Shown: one piece after another, positions 36,879-46,801 of the stretch | Position numbering within the stretch: the first letter of the stretch is position 1 | Layout of the letters: each line of letters opens with the position of its first letter | From: Pseudomonas sp. R28(2017) | GTDB taxonomy: Bacteria; Pseudomonadota; Gammaproteobacteria; Pseudomonadales; Pseudomonadaceae | Reading direction: 5' to 3' | Length of the DNA: 64,000 bases | Assembly (NCBI RefSeq): GCF_002112505.1 | Contig: NZ_NEHW01000008.1 | Coordinates: 124,001 to 188,000 of the forward strand | Notes under the pieces: generated by a model | What the model saw: the letters and a program-made list of their open reading frames with translations, nothing else | What the model was told of the DNA's origin: nothing | Database searches by the model: none | Translations under genes and position numbers: made by a program

Positions 36879-37847
36879 ATGCACGAACCCGCCCACGCCC
36901 ATAAGCCCCGTATCGCCATCAGCGCCTGCCTGACCGGCCATAGCGTGCGCTACAACGGCGGGCACAAGGCCTCCGATCTGTGCCGCGAACAATTGGAAGC
37001 GCATTTCGAATGGCTGCCGATATGCCCAGAGGTCGCCATCGGCCTGGGCGTACCACGCGAGCCGATCCGCCTGGTCGGCGACCCTGCACAGCCAACCGTG
37101 GTCGGCACGCGCAATCCAGGCACTGACCTGGCCGGCCCACTGCGAAGTTATGCCGAGCAGATGGCCGCTGAGCTCGATGACATCTGCGGCTACATCTTCA
37201 TGCAGAAGTCGCCTTCCTGCGGCCTGGAGCGGGTCAAGGTCTACCAGGACAACGGCCACCCTGCGCCACAAGGCGGCACGGGGGCCTACGCCGCCGCCTT
37301 CTGCGCCCGCCGCCCCGATCTGCCGGTCGAGGAGGAAGGCCGCCTGCACGATCCGGTACTGCGGGAAAACTTCATCAGCCGGGTGTATGCCTACGCCGAC
37401 TGGCAGCAACTGCTGGCACAAGGGTTGAGCCGTGGCGCCCTGGTGCGTTTCCATTCCCGCTACAAGTACCTGCTGATGGCCAACAACCCCCAGGCCTATC
37501 GCCAGCTTGGCCGCCTGCTGGGCAGCATGAGCCGCGACGATGACCCCGCGCAGGTCGGCCCCCGCTACTTCAGCCAGCTGATGCAGGCCCTGCGCCGCTG
37601 CGCCAGCCGTGGCACCCACTGCAACGTGCTGCAGCACCTGAGCGGCTACTTCAAGGACGCGCTGACCCAGCAGGACAAGGCCGAACTGCAGCACATCATC
37701 GGCCAGTACCAGCAGGGCGTGGTGCCGCTGGTGGTGCCGCTGACCTTGCTCAAGCATCACCTGCGCAAGCACCCGGACCCTTACCTGCAGCAACAGACCT
37801 ACCTGCAGCCCCACCCTGACAGCCTGGGCCTGCGCAATGCTGTCTGA
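36879..37847 (+). CDS. DUF523 and DUF1722 two-domain protein (YbgA-like)
   Basis: A 322-residue fusion: N-terminal DUF523 (about 8-160) with ISACLTGHSVRYNGGHK, LPICPEVAIGLGVPREPI and the Cys-containing FMQKSPSCGLERVK; C-terminal DUF1722 (about 195-315) as in YbgA (SRYKYLLMANNP). Cysteines at ACL, CPE and SCG could bind a metal or cluster. In many bacteria it is next to photolyase, and here the operon continues with merR and phrB; a role in light or oxidative stress is inferred. It overlaps merR by 11 bp. Confidence 0.88.
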   Translation: MHEPAHAHKPRIAISACLTGHSVRYNGGHKASDLCREQLEAHFEWLPICPEVAIGLGVPREPIRLVGDPAQPTVVGTRNPGTDLAGPLRSYAEQMAAELDDICGYIFMQKSPSCGLERVKVYQDNGHPAPQGGTGAYAAAFCARRPDLPVEEEGRLHDPVLRENFISRVYAYADWQQLLAQGLSRGALVRFHSRYKYLLMANNPQAYRQLGRLLGSMSRDDDPAQVGPRYFSQLMQALRRCASRGTHCNVLQHLSGYFKDALTQQDKAELQHIIGQYQQGVVPLVVPLTLLKHHLRKHPDPYLQQQTYLQPHPDSLGLRNAV

Positions 37848-38736
37848 AACGCTCCTGCCGATCGGCGAACTGGCCCGGCGCACGGGGGTGAACCCGGTCA
37901 CCTTGCGTGCCTGGGAGCGCCGCTATGGCCTGCTCAAGCCGCAACGTACCGCCAAGGGGCACCGCTTGTATGGGCAAGACCAACTTGAACGGGTGCAGGC
38001 GATTCTGGCCTGGCTCGAGCGCGGCGCGTCCGTCGGCCAGGTTCGCGAACTGCTCGAACAACCGCTGGAACGGGCGCCTGTGGGTGACTGGCAACCGCGC
38101 CAGCAGCAGCTGATCGAGGCCATCGCCACGCTTTCCCAACGTGCCCTCGACCAGCAACTTAACCAGGCCATGGCCTTGTACCCCGCCGTGACACTGTGCG
38201 AACAGTTGCTCCTGCCATTGCTGGAGTCCCTCGCCGTGCGCTGGCGCAGCCACTTCAACGCACGCCTTGAACAGGTGTTTTTTCACACCTGGCTGCGCAG
38301 CAAGCTAGGGGCGCGGGTGTATCACGACAACCAATCGCTACAAGGGCCAGCCGTGCTGCTGTGCGAGGACAGTGAGCGCCCGTTCGACCCCAGCCTGTGG
38401 CTGTGCGCCTGGTTGCTGAGCAGCAACGGCATTCCGGTAGAGGTGTTTGAACAACCGGTGGCCAGCGCGCAGCTGCAACGTGCAGTGATCACCCTGCAGC
38501 CGCGGGCAGTGCTGATGCACCTGGGCCCGCGTATCGATGCCAGCGCCTTGCTGCGCACCTTGCAGGGCATCGCCGGGACCAAGCTGCTGGGCGGCGCCAC
38601 CCTCGCTTTGCACCAGGCCCAGTTGCACGCCTTCGACCTGCCCGACCTTTTCCTGTTCGATACCCCGCAGGCGGCATTGCGTGTGCTGCAAGGCAATGTC
38701 CGCCGGCCTGTAGAGACGAGTGCCCCATGCAACTGA
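37837..38736 (+). CDS. MerR-family regulator, LitR/CarH-like (probable class II)
   Basis: A 299-residue regulator. An N-terminal MerR winged helix (PIGELARRTGVNPVTLRAWERRYGLL) is followed by a helical bundle and a Rossmann-like C-terminal domain in the position of the cobalamin domain of CarH/LitR. The B12-ligating D-x-H-x2-G motif is absent: the equivalent place reads VLLCEDSERPFDP. This matches class II LitR proteins, which in P. putida work with LOV photoreceptors (family knowledge). It probably represses this operon through the TTGTAC palindromes. Overlaps the genes on both sides. Confidence 0.85.
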   Translation: MLSETLLPIGELARRTGVNPVTLRAWERRYGLLKPQRTAKGHRLYGQDQLERVQAILAWLERGASVGQVRELLEQPLERAPVGDWQPRQQQLIEAIATLSQRALDQQLNQAMALYPAVTLCEQLLLPLLESLAVRWRSHFNARLEQVFFHTWLRSKLGARVYHDNQSLQGPAVLLCEDSERPFDPSLWLCAWLLSSNGIPVEVFEQPVASAQLQRAVITLQPRAVLMHLGPRIDASALLRTLQGIAGTKLLGGATLALHQAQLHAFDLPDLFLFDTPQAALRVLQGNVRRPVETSAPCN

Positions 38737-40169
38737 TCTGGCTGCGCAGCGACCTGCGCATCGATGACAACTCCGCCCTCAGCGTCGCCTGCGAACGCGG
38801 CCCGACCGTGGCCGTGTGGCTGGCCAGCCCCGGCCAGTGGCAGGCCCACGACGACGCTGCCTGCAAGGTCGACTTCTGGCTGCGCAACCTGCGCCAGCTA
38901 CGCCATTCGCTGGAGCAACTGAACATCCCGCTGCTGGTGCGCAAGATCGACACCTGGGACCAGGCCCCGGCCACCCTGCTCGAAGTCTGCCGCCAGCACA
39001 ACATCGAGGCGGTGCACTGGAACGATGAATACGGCATCAACGAAACGCGGCGCGATGCTGCCACACGCCAGCTGCTACAGGATTCCGGCGTCCGCGCCCA
39101 CAGCTACCTCGACCAGCTGTTCTTCCGCCCGGGCACCATCCTGACCCGCAGCGGCGACTACTTCCAGGTCTTCTCCCAGTTCAAGAAGGTCTGCCTGGAG
39201 CACCTGCACCGCAGCCTGCCAAGCTTGGCCCGACGGGTAAAACAGCAGGCCCCGCTGCAGATCGACAGCGACCCGATCCCACAGCACATCGACGGCTTCG
39301 AAAAACCCGCCCGCGCACTCAGCGATCACTGGCCCGCCGGTGAAGCCGAAGCGCAGGCGCGGCTCAGCCGCTTCCTGGACGAAACGGCCGAGGACTACGA
39401 ACGCCTGCGCGACCTCCCGGCCAGGCCCGGCACCAGCCAGCTGTCTCCCTACCTGGCCGCCGGCGTGATCTCGCCCCGCCAATGCCTGCATGCCGCCCTC
39501 GCCAGCAACCGCGGTGAGTTCGACAGTGGCAGCAGCGGCATCCAGACCTGGATCAACGAGCTGCTCTGGCGCGAGTTCTACAAACACATCCTGACGGGTT
39601 ATCCACAGGTGTCCCGGCACCGTGCCTTCCGCGCCCAGACCGAAGCCCTGCCCTGGCGCGATGCGCCGGACGACTTCAAGGCCTGGCAGGAGGGGCGCAC
39701 CGGCTTCCCGATCATCGACGCGGCCATGCGCCAATTGCTGCACACCGGCTGGATGCACAACCGCCTGCGCATGATCGTCGCCATGTTCCTCAGCAAGAAC
39801 CTGCTGATCGACTGGCGCCTGGGCGAGCGCCATTTCATGCGCCACCTGATAGACGGCGACCTGGCCGCGAACAATGGTGGCTGGCAGTGGAGTGCCTCCA
39901 CCGGCACCGATGCAGTGCCCTATTTCCGTATCTTCAACCCGGTTTCCCAGTCGCAGCGGTTCGACCCCGAAGGTCGCTTCATCCGCCACTGGCTACCGGA
40001 ACTGCGGGGGCTGGATGAAAAAACCATCCATCAGCCCGTGAAGTCTGCAGACCTTTTTGCTAATAATTCCTATCACAGTCCGATCGTCGATCTCGGCAGC
40101 AGTCGCCAGCGTGCACTGGAAGCCTTCAAGGGCCTACCACGCCGGCAGGATCAGAGGGCAGTATCTTGA
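38727..40169 (+). CDS. phrB: Deoxyribodipyrimidine photolyase
   Basis: A 480-residue class I CPD photolyase repairing pyrimidine dimers with blue light. The N-terminal antenna domain (LIWLRSDLRIDDNSAL) and C-terminal FAD domain (WINELLWREFYKHIL, WMHNRLRMIVAMFLSKNLLIDW split by RLGERHFM, NGGWQWSASTGTDA, YFRIFNP) are complete. Third gene of a tightly overlapping operon (10-bp overlap with merR, 4-bp overlap with the SDR). Confidence 0.95.
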   Translation: MQLIWLRSDLRIDDNSALSVACERGPTVAVWLASPGQWQAHDDAACKVDFWLRNLRQLRHSLEQLNIPLLVRKIDTWDQAPATLLEVCRQHNIEAVHWNDEYGINETRRDAATRQLLQDSGVRAHSYLDQLFFRPGTILTRSGDYFQVFSQFKKVCLEHLHRSLPSLARRVKQQAPLQIDSDPIPQHIDGFEKPARALSDHWPAGEAEAQARLSRFLDETAEDYERLRDLPARPGTSQLSPYLAAGVISPRQCLHAALASNRGEFDSGSSGIQTWINELLWREFYKHILTGYPQVSRHRAFRAQTEALPWRDAPDDFKAWQEGRTGFPIIDAAMRQLLHTGWMHNRLRMIVAMFLSKNLLIDWRLGERHFMRHLIDGDLAANNGGWQWSASTGTDAVPYFRIFNPVSQSQRFDPEGRFIRHWLPELRGLDEKTIHQPVKSADLFANNSYHSPIVDLGSSRQRALEAFKGLPRRQDQRAVS

Positions 40170-40864
40170 ATAACTCGCGTAGTTTCTGGGTTACGGGAGC
40201 CAGCAATGGGCTGGGTCTGGCCTTGGTGGAACGGTTGCTCGAACAAGGGCACCGGGTTGCCGCAAGTGGCAAGGGAAGCGAGGAACTGGAGGCACTGGCC
40301 GTGCGCCATGGCAGCCGCCTGTTGAGCCTGCCTTGGCAGTTGCATGAAGAAGGCCAGGCCGCCAGCGCGGCGGAGCAGATATGCCATGCCTGGTGCTCGC
40401 TGGACGTATTGATCATCAACGCCGGGACCAGTGACTACCTGGCCGATGAGGTAGCGGACAGCGATATGTTCGAGGCCATCGTCCATGACAACCAACTGGC
40501 TGGCGAGCATTGCCTGAGCAGTGCGCAACCGCTACTGGCCAAGGGGCATCAGCCGCAGGTCATGGCGATTTTCAACCGTTATTCGGCCTTGCAGCTTTAC
40601 TCGCCGACACAAGTGTCGGCGGGCTGGAACAATCTGCCACAGTGGTCACGCGAGCAACGCCAGGCGTTGAAGGACCAGGGGATCGACCTGACCGTGGTGG
40701 CGCCACAGTCGTTGAAGACACCCGTGACGTCCGTGCAGGCCGTCCCGGATGCCTGGACGGCGCAGAGTGCGGCGGATGAACTGATCGCTCGCTTGGCGCT
40801 GCGTGAACCCGAACTGGTGCTGGAGGTGCTGGACATCAGCAGCTTGTGGCCATTGTCCCGCTAA
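40166..40864 (+). CDS. Degenerate short-chain dehydrogenase-like protein
   Basis: A 232-residue SDR-fold protein at the end of the photolyase operon. The cofactor motif TGASNGLGLALVE and the NAG motif (LIINAGTSD) are present, but the catalytic Y-x3-K is not: the equivalent is LYSPTQ, lacking the Lys. It may bind nucleotide without dehydrogenase activity. The start codon is TTG, overlapping the phrB stop as TTGA, with GAGGG eight bases upstream. A REP pair follows. Confidence 0.8.
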   Translation: MNNSRSFWVTGASNGLGLALVERLLEQGHRVAASGKGSEELEALAVRHGSRLLSLPWQLHEEGQAASAAEQICHAWCSLDVLIINAGTSDYLADEVADSDMFEAIVHDNQLAGEHCLSSAQPLLAKGHQPQVMAIFNRYSALQLYSPTQVSAGWNNLPQWSREQRQALKDQGIDLTVVAPQSLKTPVTSVQAVPDAWTAQSAADELIARLALREPELVLEVLDISSLWPLSR

Positions 40865-40881
40865 TTCTTGTCATTTGCGGT

Positions 40882-40975
40882 CCGGCCTCTTCGCGGGTGA
40901 ACCCGCTCCCACAGGGACCGCACAGGCAACTCAGTACTTGTGGGAGCGGCTTCAGCCGCGAAGAGGCCGGTACAG
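40882..40975. repeat. REP pair (inverted)
   Basis: CCGGCCTCTTCGCGGGTGAACCCGCTCCCACAGG-like and TTGTGGGAGCGGCTTCAGCCGCGAAGAGGCCGG-like copies face each other; the inner loops differ between the two (TGAA versus TTCA). Confidence 0.9.
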
Positions 40976-40981
40976 GAATGA

Positions 40982-41500
40982 TCAGAGGGCCATACGGTAA
41001 TGCAGGCTGTAGCTCTCGACACCATCGTTAGGGGTCTGCAGCCCCGCGTTGGAATAGTGGATCGCCCTCACGCCAATCTCATGCCCACCGGCAAAACGCA
41101 GGCCGAAACCAATCCGGTCTTCGAACTGGAAAGACGAACCTAGCTTGTTGCTTTCGAGTTCGGTGCTGGAAAACGCCGCCACGCCAATGCCCGCCTCGAT
41201 ATACGGCTTAACCGACTGGCCGGCGAACTCATAGACGAACACCGGTGCAAACGACAGGCTATGATTGCTCGCCGTCTCGTCACCGTCCCAATAGGTATAG
41301 GCCCCGTCCCAATAGCCTGTCAGCCGACCGACACTGGTCTGCCACCAGCTGGCATCCCAGTTCGACTGCAGTCCCAGCCGATAGACCATGGTGGAATCAC
41401 CGGTCTGCCCGACCGAAAAAGAAACATCGGCCGCTTGCGCCGCCATCACTTGCCCCAGGGTGACTGCGGCAGCCGCCGCCAAGCCGAGCAGTTTCTTCAT
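40982..41500 (-). CDS. pagL: PagL-type lipid A 3-O-deacylase
   Basis: A 172-residue outer-membrane beta-barrel enzyme removing the 3-O acyl chain from lipid A. After a signal peptide (LLGLAAAAAVTLGQVMAAQAA) the barrel ends with the catalytic triad spaced exactly as in PagL: His and Ser in IHYSNAG and Glu 12 residues after the Ser in GVESYSL. Start set at MKKLLG (41500) rather than an ATG seven codons earlier. Monocistronic between a REP pair and murI. Confidence 0.85.
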   Translation of the reverse strand: MKKLLGLAAAAAVTLGQVMAAQAADVSFSVGQTGDSTMVYRLGLQSNWDASWWQTSVGRLTGYWDGAYTYWDGDETASNHSLSFAPVFVYEFAGQSVKPYIEAGIGVAAFSSTELESNKLGSSFQFEDRIGFGLRFAGGHEIGVRAIHYSNAGLQTPNDGVESYSLHYRMAL

Positions 41501-41605
41501 GAGAAACATCCTTCTATCCATACTGTTATTAGTGTCCGCCTGCCATCAGGCAATGCGGTAGAAATCGGCAGTAGTACGATAGTTCAGCTTCTTTTCACGT
41601 TTTTT

Positions 41606-42403
41606 TTACAACGCAAAGCTTTGCACACGATCGGACCCATGCCACAGCACGGGCAGGATTTGCGCCAAGGACAGCGGGTCGCCGCTGCTCCAGAAGCGTG
41701 CCCCACGCGTCGGCCCATCGGCCAGCAGGTCGCGCCCAGCCAGCAGGCGTTGCAGTTGGCGCGCCACGGCGGCACCGGTATCGATGATGGCCACATCGGC
41801 AGGCACCATCTCGGCCAACAGTGGGCGCAGGAAAGGGTAATGGGTGCAGCCGAGGATCAGCGTGTCGCAACCGGCGGCCAGCAGCGGCTGCACGTAACCC
41901 TGCAGCAACTGGCGCAACTGCGGGCTACCGAGGTCACCGGTTTCGATCCGCTCGACCAGCCCCGGGCAGGGCTGGGTGACCACTCGTACGTCATTGGCGA
42001 AGCGGTCGAGCAAGGCAGCGAACTTGGCGCTCTGCAAGGTGCCGGTGGTGGCCAGCACACCGACCACGCCCGAGCGGGTGGCGGCAGCGGCAGGCTTGAC
42101 GGCCGGCTCCATGCCAACCAGCGGCCAGTCGGGGTACAACTCGCGCAGGTCGGCGACCGCAGCCACGGTCGCGGTGTTGCAGGCCAGGACCATTGCCTTG
42201 GCACCTTGCGCCTGGAAGAACTCGGCGATACGCCGACAGCGCTGGCGGATGTAGTCCGGGGACTTCTCGCCATAGGGCACATGACCACAATCGGCCACAT
42301 AGAGCAGCGACTCATCGGGCAGCAGGCGCTGGATCTCGGCGAGCACCGACAAGCCGCCGACCCCCGAGTCCATCACGCCGACCGGCGCCGAGCGCTCAGC
42401 CAT
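41606..42403 (-). CDS. murI: Glutamate racemase
   Basis: A 265-residue racemase producing D-glutamate for peptidoglycan. The two catalytic cysteines are in [11 protein letters not shown] (about 72) and [11 protein letters not shown] (about 184), and the N-terminal Asp in [12 protein letters not shown] is present. The start (MAERSAPVG) overlaps the end of moeB by 8 bp, so it is the last gene of a long minus-strand operon hemA-prfA-prmC-moeB-murI. Confidence 0.94.
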   Translation of the reverse strand: MAERSAPVGVMDSGVGGLSVLAEIQRLLPDESLLYVADCGHVPYGEKSPDYIRQRCRRIAEFFQAQGAKAMVLACNTATVAAVADLRELYPDWPLVGMEPAVKPAAAATRSGVVGVLATTGTLQSAKFAALLDRFANDVRVVTQPCPGLVERIETGDLGSPQLRQLLQGYVQPLLAAGCDTLILGCTHYPFLRPLLAEMVPADVAIIDTGAAVARQLQRLLAGRDLLADGPTRGARFWSSGDPLSLAQILPVLWHGSDRVQSFAL

Positions 42404-43151
42404 CGCGCTTGCCGCACACGGCACAGGCCGGGTCGCGCTTGACCCGCAGCTCACGCAAGCGCGTGCCGAGGGCATCGATCAACAGCAGGCGGCCAACAAG
42501 CGGTTCGCCGAAACCCGCCAACAGTTTCATCGCCTCCAGCGCCTGCAGGCTACCGACCAGGCCCACCAGCGGGCCGATCACGCCCGCTTCGCTGCAGGTC
42601 AGTTCGTCTTCGCTGCCGTGGCCGTACAGGCAGTGGTAACAAGGGCTGAAGTCCCGGCGCGGGTCGAACACCGACAACTGGCCTTCTAGGCGAATCGCCG
42701 CGCCGCTCACCAGCGGTTTGCCAGCCGCGAAGCAGGCCGCATTGACCGCCTCGCGCGTGCCGAAATTGTCAGAGCAGTCCAGCACCAGGTCGACCGCCGC
42801 CACTGCGGCTGCCAGGGAGTCTTCGTCCAGTGCCTGGCGGTGGGCGACCAGGGCGATCTCGGGGTTGATCGCCTGCAGCCGCTGCAGCGCCGAATCGACC
42901 TTGCTCATGCCGACGCTGTCGCTGTCATGGATGACCTGGCGTTGCAGGTTGGTCAGGTCGACGGTGTCGAAATCGGCCAGGTGCAGTTCACCCACCCCCG
43001 CGGCCGCCAGGTAAAGCGCCACCGGCGAGCCGAGGCCACCGAGGCCGACGATCAGTGCCTTGCTCTGCTTGAGCCGCAACTGGCCGTCGATGTCCACCTG
43101 GGCCAGCAGGATCTGCCGGCTGTAACGCAACAGTTCCTGATCGGTCAGCAT
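42396..43151 (-). CDS. moeB: MoeB/ThiF-family E1-like adenylyltransferase
   Basis: A 251-residue ATP-dependent enzyme that adenylates the C-terminus of a ubiquitin-like sulfur carrier (MoaD or ThiS). The ATP motif [19 protein letters not shown], the [13 protein letters not shown] segment and DCSDNF are intact. Two zinc cysteine pairs are seen: CYHC at about 172 and CAVC near the C-terminus. Overlaps prmC by 7 bp. Confidence 0.9.
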   Translation of the reverse strand: MLTDQELLRYSRQILLAQVDIDGQLRLKQSKALIVGLGGLGSPVALYLAAAGVGELHLADFDTVDLTNLQRQVIHDSDSVGMSKVDSALQRLQAINPEIALVAHRQALDEDSLAAAVAAVDLVLDCSDNFGTREAVNAACFAAGKPLVSGAAIRLEGQLSVFDPRRDFSPCYHCLYGHGSEDELTCSEAGVIGPLVGLVGSLQALEAMKLLAGFGEPLVGRLLLIDALGTRLRELRVKRDPACAVCGKRDG

Positions 43152-43975
43152 GGCAGGCGCCCCAGTGAAATACGCTCATGGCCGCCCAGGTCCTTGCGGC
43201 TGGCCACTTCGGTGAAGCCTCGTGCACTGAGCAGCGCACGCACGTCGGCGGCCTGGTCGTAACCGTGTTCAAGCAGCAACCAGCCCCCCGGCAGCAGATG
43301 CTCCGGTGCCTGGGCGACGATCACCCGCAGGTCATCGAGGCCATCGGTACCGGCCACCAGCGCACTGCTGGGCTCGAAACGCACGTCACCCTCGACCAGG
43401 TGCGGGTCTTCGGCGCGGATGTACGGCGGGTTGCTCAGAATCAGGTCGAAGCGCTGCCCGGCCAGGCTGCCGAACCAGTGGCTGGCGAGTACCTGGACGT
43501 TGCCCAGGCCCAGGCGCTGGCGATTGCGTTCGGCCAGGGCCACGGCTTGTTCGACGCGGTCCACGGCCGTCACCTGCCAGGCCGGGCAATCGCTGGCCAG
43601 GGCCAGGGCGATGGCGCCAGTGCCAGTGCCCAGGTCGAGCACCTTGGCGGGGGATGCGGGCTGCAGCTCCAGGGCCGTTTCGACCAGCAGTTCGGTATCC
43701 GGGCGCGGGATCAGCGTATGCGGCGCCACTTCCAGGTCGAGCTTCCAGAAGCCCTGCTGCCCCAGGATGTAGGCCACCGGCTCGCCGGCACGGCGGCGCT
43801 GCAGGTAACCGGCGTAGGTCTCGGCATCTTCGCTGCTGACGATGCGCTCGGGCCAGGTGTGCAGGAAGCTGCGCGACTTGCCGATGGCGGCAGCCAGCAG
43901 CAGTTCGGCGTCCAGGCGCTCGCTGGGCGAATCGGGTAGCTGCGCGTTGCGCAGCAGGCTGGCAATGATGGTCAT
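43145..43975 (-). CDS. prmC: Release factor glutamine methyltransferase
   Basis: A 276-residue SAM-dependent methyltransferase that modifies the GGQ glutamine of release factors. It has the N-terminal helical domain, the SAM site LDLGTGTGAIALALA and the catalytic NPPYI in LSNPPYIRAEDPH. Start overlaps the stop of prfA, its own substrate's gene, by 1 bp. Confidence 0.95.
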   Translation of the reverse strand: MTIIASLLRNAQLPDSPSERLDAELLLAAAIGKSRSFLHTWPERIVSSEDAETYAGYLQRRRAGEPVAYILGQQGFWKLDLEVAPHTLIPRPDTELLVETALELQPASPAKVLDLGTGTGAIALALASDCPAWQVTAVDRVEQAVALAERNRQRLGLGNVQVLASHWFGSLAGQRFDLILSNPPYIRAEDPHLVEGDVRFEPSSALVAGTDGLDDLRVIVAQAPEHLLPGGWLLLEHGYDQAADVRALLSARGFTEVASRKDLGGHERISLGRLPC

Positions 43976-45057
43976 CAGTCCCCCAGGGCCGCCAGTTGGT
44001 CGGCCTGGTACTCGGCCAGCAACGGTTCGATCACGGCCTCCACGCCACCGGCGAGGATGTCGTCGAGGGAGTACAGGGTCAGGTTGATGCGGTGATCGGT
44101 TACCCGCCCCTGTGGATAATTGTAGGTACGAATGCGTTCGGAACGGTCACCGGAACCGACCAGCAGCTTGCGCTCGCTGGCGATGGCGTTCTGCGCGGCG
44201 CTGGTCTGCATGTCGTTGAGCTTGGCCGACAGCCAGGACATGGCACGGGCGCGGTTCTTGTGCTGCGAACGCTCTTCCTGGCACTCGACCACGATGCCGG
44301 TGGGCAAGTGGGTGATGCGGATCGCCGAATCGGTCTTGTTCACGTGCTGGCCACCAGCGCCGGAGGCGCGGTAGGTGTCAACGCGCAGGTCAGCCGGGTT
44401 GATCTCGATTGCCGCTTGCTCGTCGGGCTCGGGCAGCACGGCCACGGTGCAGGCCGAGGTGTGGATACGGCCCTGGGATTCGGTTTCCGGTACACGTTGA
44501 ACACGGTGCGCGCCGGATTCGAACTTGAGCTTGCCGTACACGTTCTCGCCTTCGACACGGGCAATGATCTCTTTGTAGCCGCCGTGTTCGCCTTCGTTCT
44601 CGGACAGGATCTCCAGGCGCCAGCCACGCTTCTCGGCGTAGCGCGAGTACATGCGGAACAGGTCGCCGGAGAAGATCGCCGCCTCGTCGCCACCGGTACC
44701 GGCGCGGATTTCAAGGAACACGTTGCGGCCGTCGTTGGGGTCCTTGGGCAGCAGCATGCGCTGCAGGTTGGACTCCAGTTCGACCAGTTGCTCCTTGGCT
44801 TCGCGCACTTCCTCCACGGCCATCTCGCGCAGGTCGGGGTCGGCGTCCTTGAGCAGCGCCTGGGCACCCTCGAGGTCGTCCTGCACCTTGCGCCACTCTT
44901 TATAGGCGGCATAAACCGGCTCGACTTCGGCATATTCGCGGGAATAGGCGCGGAAGCGGGTCTGGTCGGATATGACTTCGGCGTCACCCAGCAGCGCGGT
45001 GAGTTCCTCGAAGCGGTCCTGGAGAATCTCCAGTTTGTTCAGCAGCGACGCTTTCAT
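43975..45057 (-). CDS. prfA: Peptide chain release factor 1
   Basis: A 360-residue RF1 that reads UAA and UAG. The peptidyl-hydrolysis motif is [10 protein letters not shown]; the stop-codon-reading P-x-T tripeptide occurs as PET in [14 protein letters not shown], where E. coli has PAT. Full length, 4-bp overlap with hemA upstream. Confidence 0.96.
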   Translation of the reverse strand: MKASLLNKLEILQDRFEELTALLGDAEVISDQTRFRAYSREYAEVEPVYAAYKEWRKVQDDLEGAQALLKDADPDLREMAVEEVREAKEQLVELESNLQRMLLPKDPNDGRNVFLEIRAGTGGDEAAIFSGDLFRMYSRYAEKRGWRLEILSENEGEHGGYKEIIARVEGENVYGKLKFESGAHRVQRVPETESQGRIHTSACTVAVLPEPDEQAAIEINPADLRVDTYRASGAGGQHVNKTDSAIRITHLPTGIVVECQEERSQHKNRARAMSWLSAKLNDMQTSAAQNAIASERKLLVGSGDRSERIRTYNYPQGRVTDHRINLTLYSLDDILAGGVEAVIEPLLAEYQADQLAALGD

Positions 45058-46331
45058 TGCGGGGATTTGTCCGTCGAGCCCTCGTTGAGGGCAAAGAGTT
45101 CCTGGGCCATGGCCAGCGCATCGAGGCGGCCCTCGGCCGAGAGCTTTTTCAGCTGCACGCTGGGGGCATGCAGGAGTTTGTTGGTCAGGCCCCGGGCCAG
45201 TTGCGCCAGTACATCCTCGGGGTTGCCGCCATTGGCCAGCATGCGCTGGGCCTTTTGCAGTTCTTCGTCGCGCAGGCGCTCGCTTTGCTGGCGGTAGGCG
45301 CGCAGCACATCGACAGCAGCCAGCTCGCGCAAACGCAGCATGAAGTCTTCGGCGCCCACCGAGACCAGTTCCTCGGCGGCCTGGGCTGCGCCCTGGCGGC
45401 TCTTGAGGTTTTCCGCGACCACTTCGTGCAGGTCATCGACGGTGTACAGGTACACGTCGTCGAGCTCACCCACTTGCGGCTCGATGTCACGCGGCACGGC
45501 GATATCGACCATGAAGATCGGCTTGTGCCGGCGCTGCTTCAGCGCGCTTTCCACCGCGCCCTTGCCCAGGATCGGCAACTGGCTGGCGGTGGAGCTGATG
45601 ACGATATCGCTGTTGGCCAGCTCCTGCGGGATGTCGGCCAGCAGCACGGCATGGGCACCGAACTGCTCGGCGAGCATGCTGGCCCGCTCCAGGGTGCGGT
45701 TGGCCACGACGATGCGGCGCACACCTTGCTCGTGCAGGTGGCGGGCGACCAGGGTGATGGTTTCCCCGGCGCCGATCAGCAGGGCCTGGCTGCGGCCCAG
45801 GTCACTGAAGATCTGCTTGGCCAGGCTGACCGCGGCGAACGCCACGGACACCGGGTTTTCGCCGATCGCGGTGTCGGTGCGCACCTGCTTGGCGGCGCTG
45901 AAGGTGGCCTGGAACAGGCGCCCGAGCAGCGGGCCGACGGTGCCGGCCTCACGCGCCACCGCATAGGCGGACTTCATCTGGCCGAGGATCTGCGGTTCGC
46001 CGAGCACCAGCGAGTCGAGCCCGGAGGCCACCCGCATCATGTGTTTGACCGCGTCGTGTTCCTCATGGACGTAGGCGCTTGCACGCAGCTCGTCCAGGCT
46101 CAGCCGGTGATAGTCGGCCAGCCATTGCAGAACGGCGTCGGCGGACAGGTGGTCCTGCTCTATATAAAGCTCGCTACGGTTGCAGGTCGACAGGATCGCC
46201 GCCTCACGGCTGGCGGTCAGTCGGCAGAGCTGCTGCAGGGCGTCGACCAGCTGCTCTGGGGTAAACGCCACGCGCTCGCGTACGTCTACCGAGGCAGTCT
46301 TATGGTTGATACCGAGTGCAAGAAAGGCCAT
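45054..46331 (-). CDS. hemA: Glutamyl-tRNA reductase
   Basis: A 425-residue NADPH-dependent enzyme making glutamate-1-semialdehyde, the first committed step of heme synthesis in this lineage. The catalytic Cys is in [10 protein letters not shown] (about 50), GINHKTASV opens the protein, and the NADPH fold [15 protein letters not shown] is central. I used [13 protein letters not shown] at 46331 and not the ATG 84 codons upstream. First gene of the hemA-prfA-prmC-moeB-murI operon. Confidence 0.96.
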   Translation of the reverse strand: MAFLALGINHKTASVDVRERVAFTPEQLVDALQQLCRLTASREAAILSTCNRSELYIEQDHLSADAVLQWLADYHRLSLDELRASAYVHEEHDAVKHMMRVASGLDSLVLGEPQILGQMKSAYAVAREAGTVGPLLGRLFQATFSAAKQVRTDTAIGENPVSVAFAAVSLAKQIFSDLGRSQALLIGAGETITLVARHLHEQGVRRIVVANRTLERASMLAEQFGAHAVLLADIPQELANSDIVISSTASQLPILGKGAVESALKQRRHKPIFMVDIAVPRDIEPQVGELDDVYLYTVDDLHEVVAENLKSRQGAAQAAEELVSVGAEDFMLRLRELAAVDVLRAYRQQSERLRDEELQKAQRMLANGGNPEDVLAQLARGLTNKLLHAPSVQLKKLSAEGRLDALAMAQELFALNEGSTDKSPQ

Positions 46332-46473
46332 GCAAGGTCGCTGGTTGTGACGGGAAGCCGATAATTGTCCTCTTTCGCAGGTTTTTGGACAACCACCGTT
46401 CGCTATTGTCGTGATAGCCCGGACCGCCCCGCCCCCGCGGAGCCCCCTGTGGATGGCTGAGGCACGCACGAAA

Positions 46474-46520
46474 CCTGTGGGAGCGGCGGTGCGGCGACCC
46501 GACTTGCCCGCGAAGAGGCC
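46474..46520. repeat. Degenerate REP element
   Basis: Begins CCTGTGGGAGCGG and ends TTGCCCGCGAAGAGGCC as in the standard REP, but the centre (CGGTGCGGCGACCCGAC) carries an insertion. Confidence 0.75.
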
Positions 46521-46528
46521 ATTGCAGG

Positions 46529-46790
46529 TTAAGCCAGTTTCATTTGAGCCCCCTCCCGCACCAGGTTGTCCGCAACGAGCCATTGCACAGCTGGCGGGTA
46601 ATATTTCCTACAAAATGCTTTTCAATGAAATCTTTCGACATACATACAGCGAAATTATCCACAATCTTGTAGTCCTTTTCCCAAATAAAGCTCTCTCTAT
46701 TGCCTTCCATGATATCGGTGCCTAGCCTTGCCAATCACTGACTGGGCCAAGTTTCCCGTCAGCCATTCAATCCCTGAAAAGATTGCCAAG
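46529..46790 (-). pseudogene. Decayed gene of unknown function (at least two frameshifts)
   Basis: Read on the minus strand, three successive frames each give protein-like sequence that joins end to end: EWLTGNLAQSVIGKAR, then LGTDIMEGNRESFIWEKD and KIVDNFAVCMSKDFIEKHF, then [19 protein letters not shown] ending QMKLA and TAA at 46529. The second switch is at a run of four Ts (CATTTTG); one more T would restore the frame. The remnant is truncated at its 5' side by the hcp leader. I do not recognise the family. Confidence 0.5.
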
Positions 46791-46801
46791 GAGAGGTAAG
46801 C

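Larger units (their letters stand above)
46332..46801. other. Accessory intergenic segment between hemA and hcp
   Basis: About 470 bp containing the hemA promoter, a degenerate REP element and a decayed minus-strand gene (listed separately). The right part (about 46600-46720) is markedly richer in A+T than the flanking operons. Confidence 0.6.
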
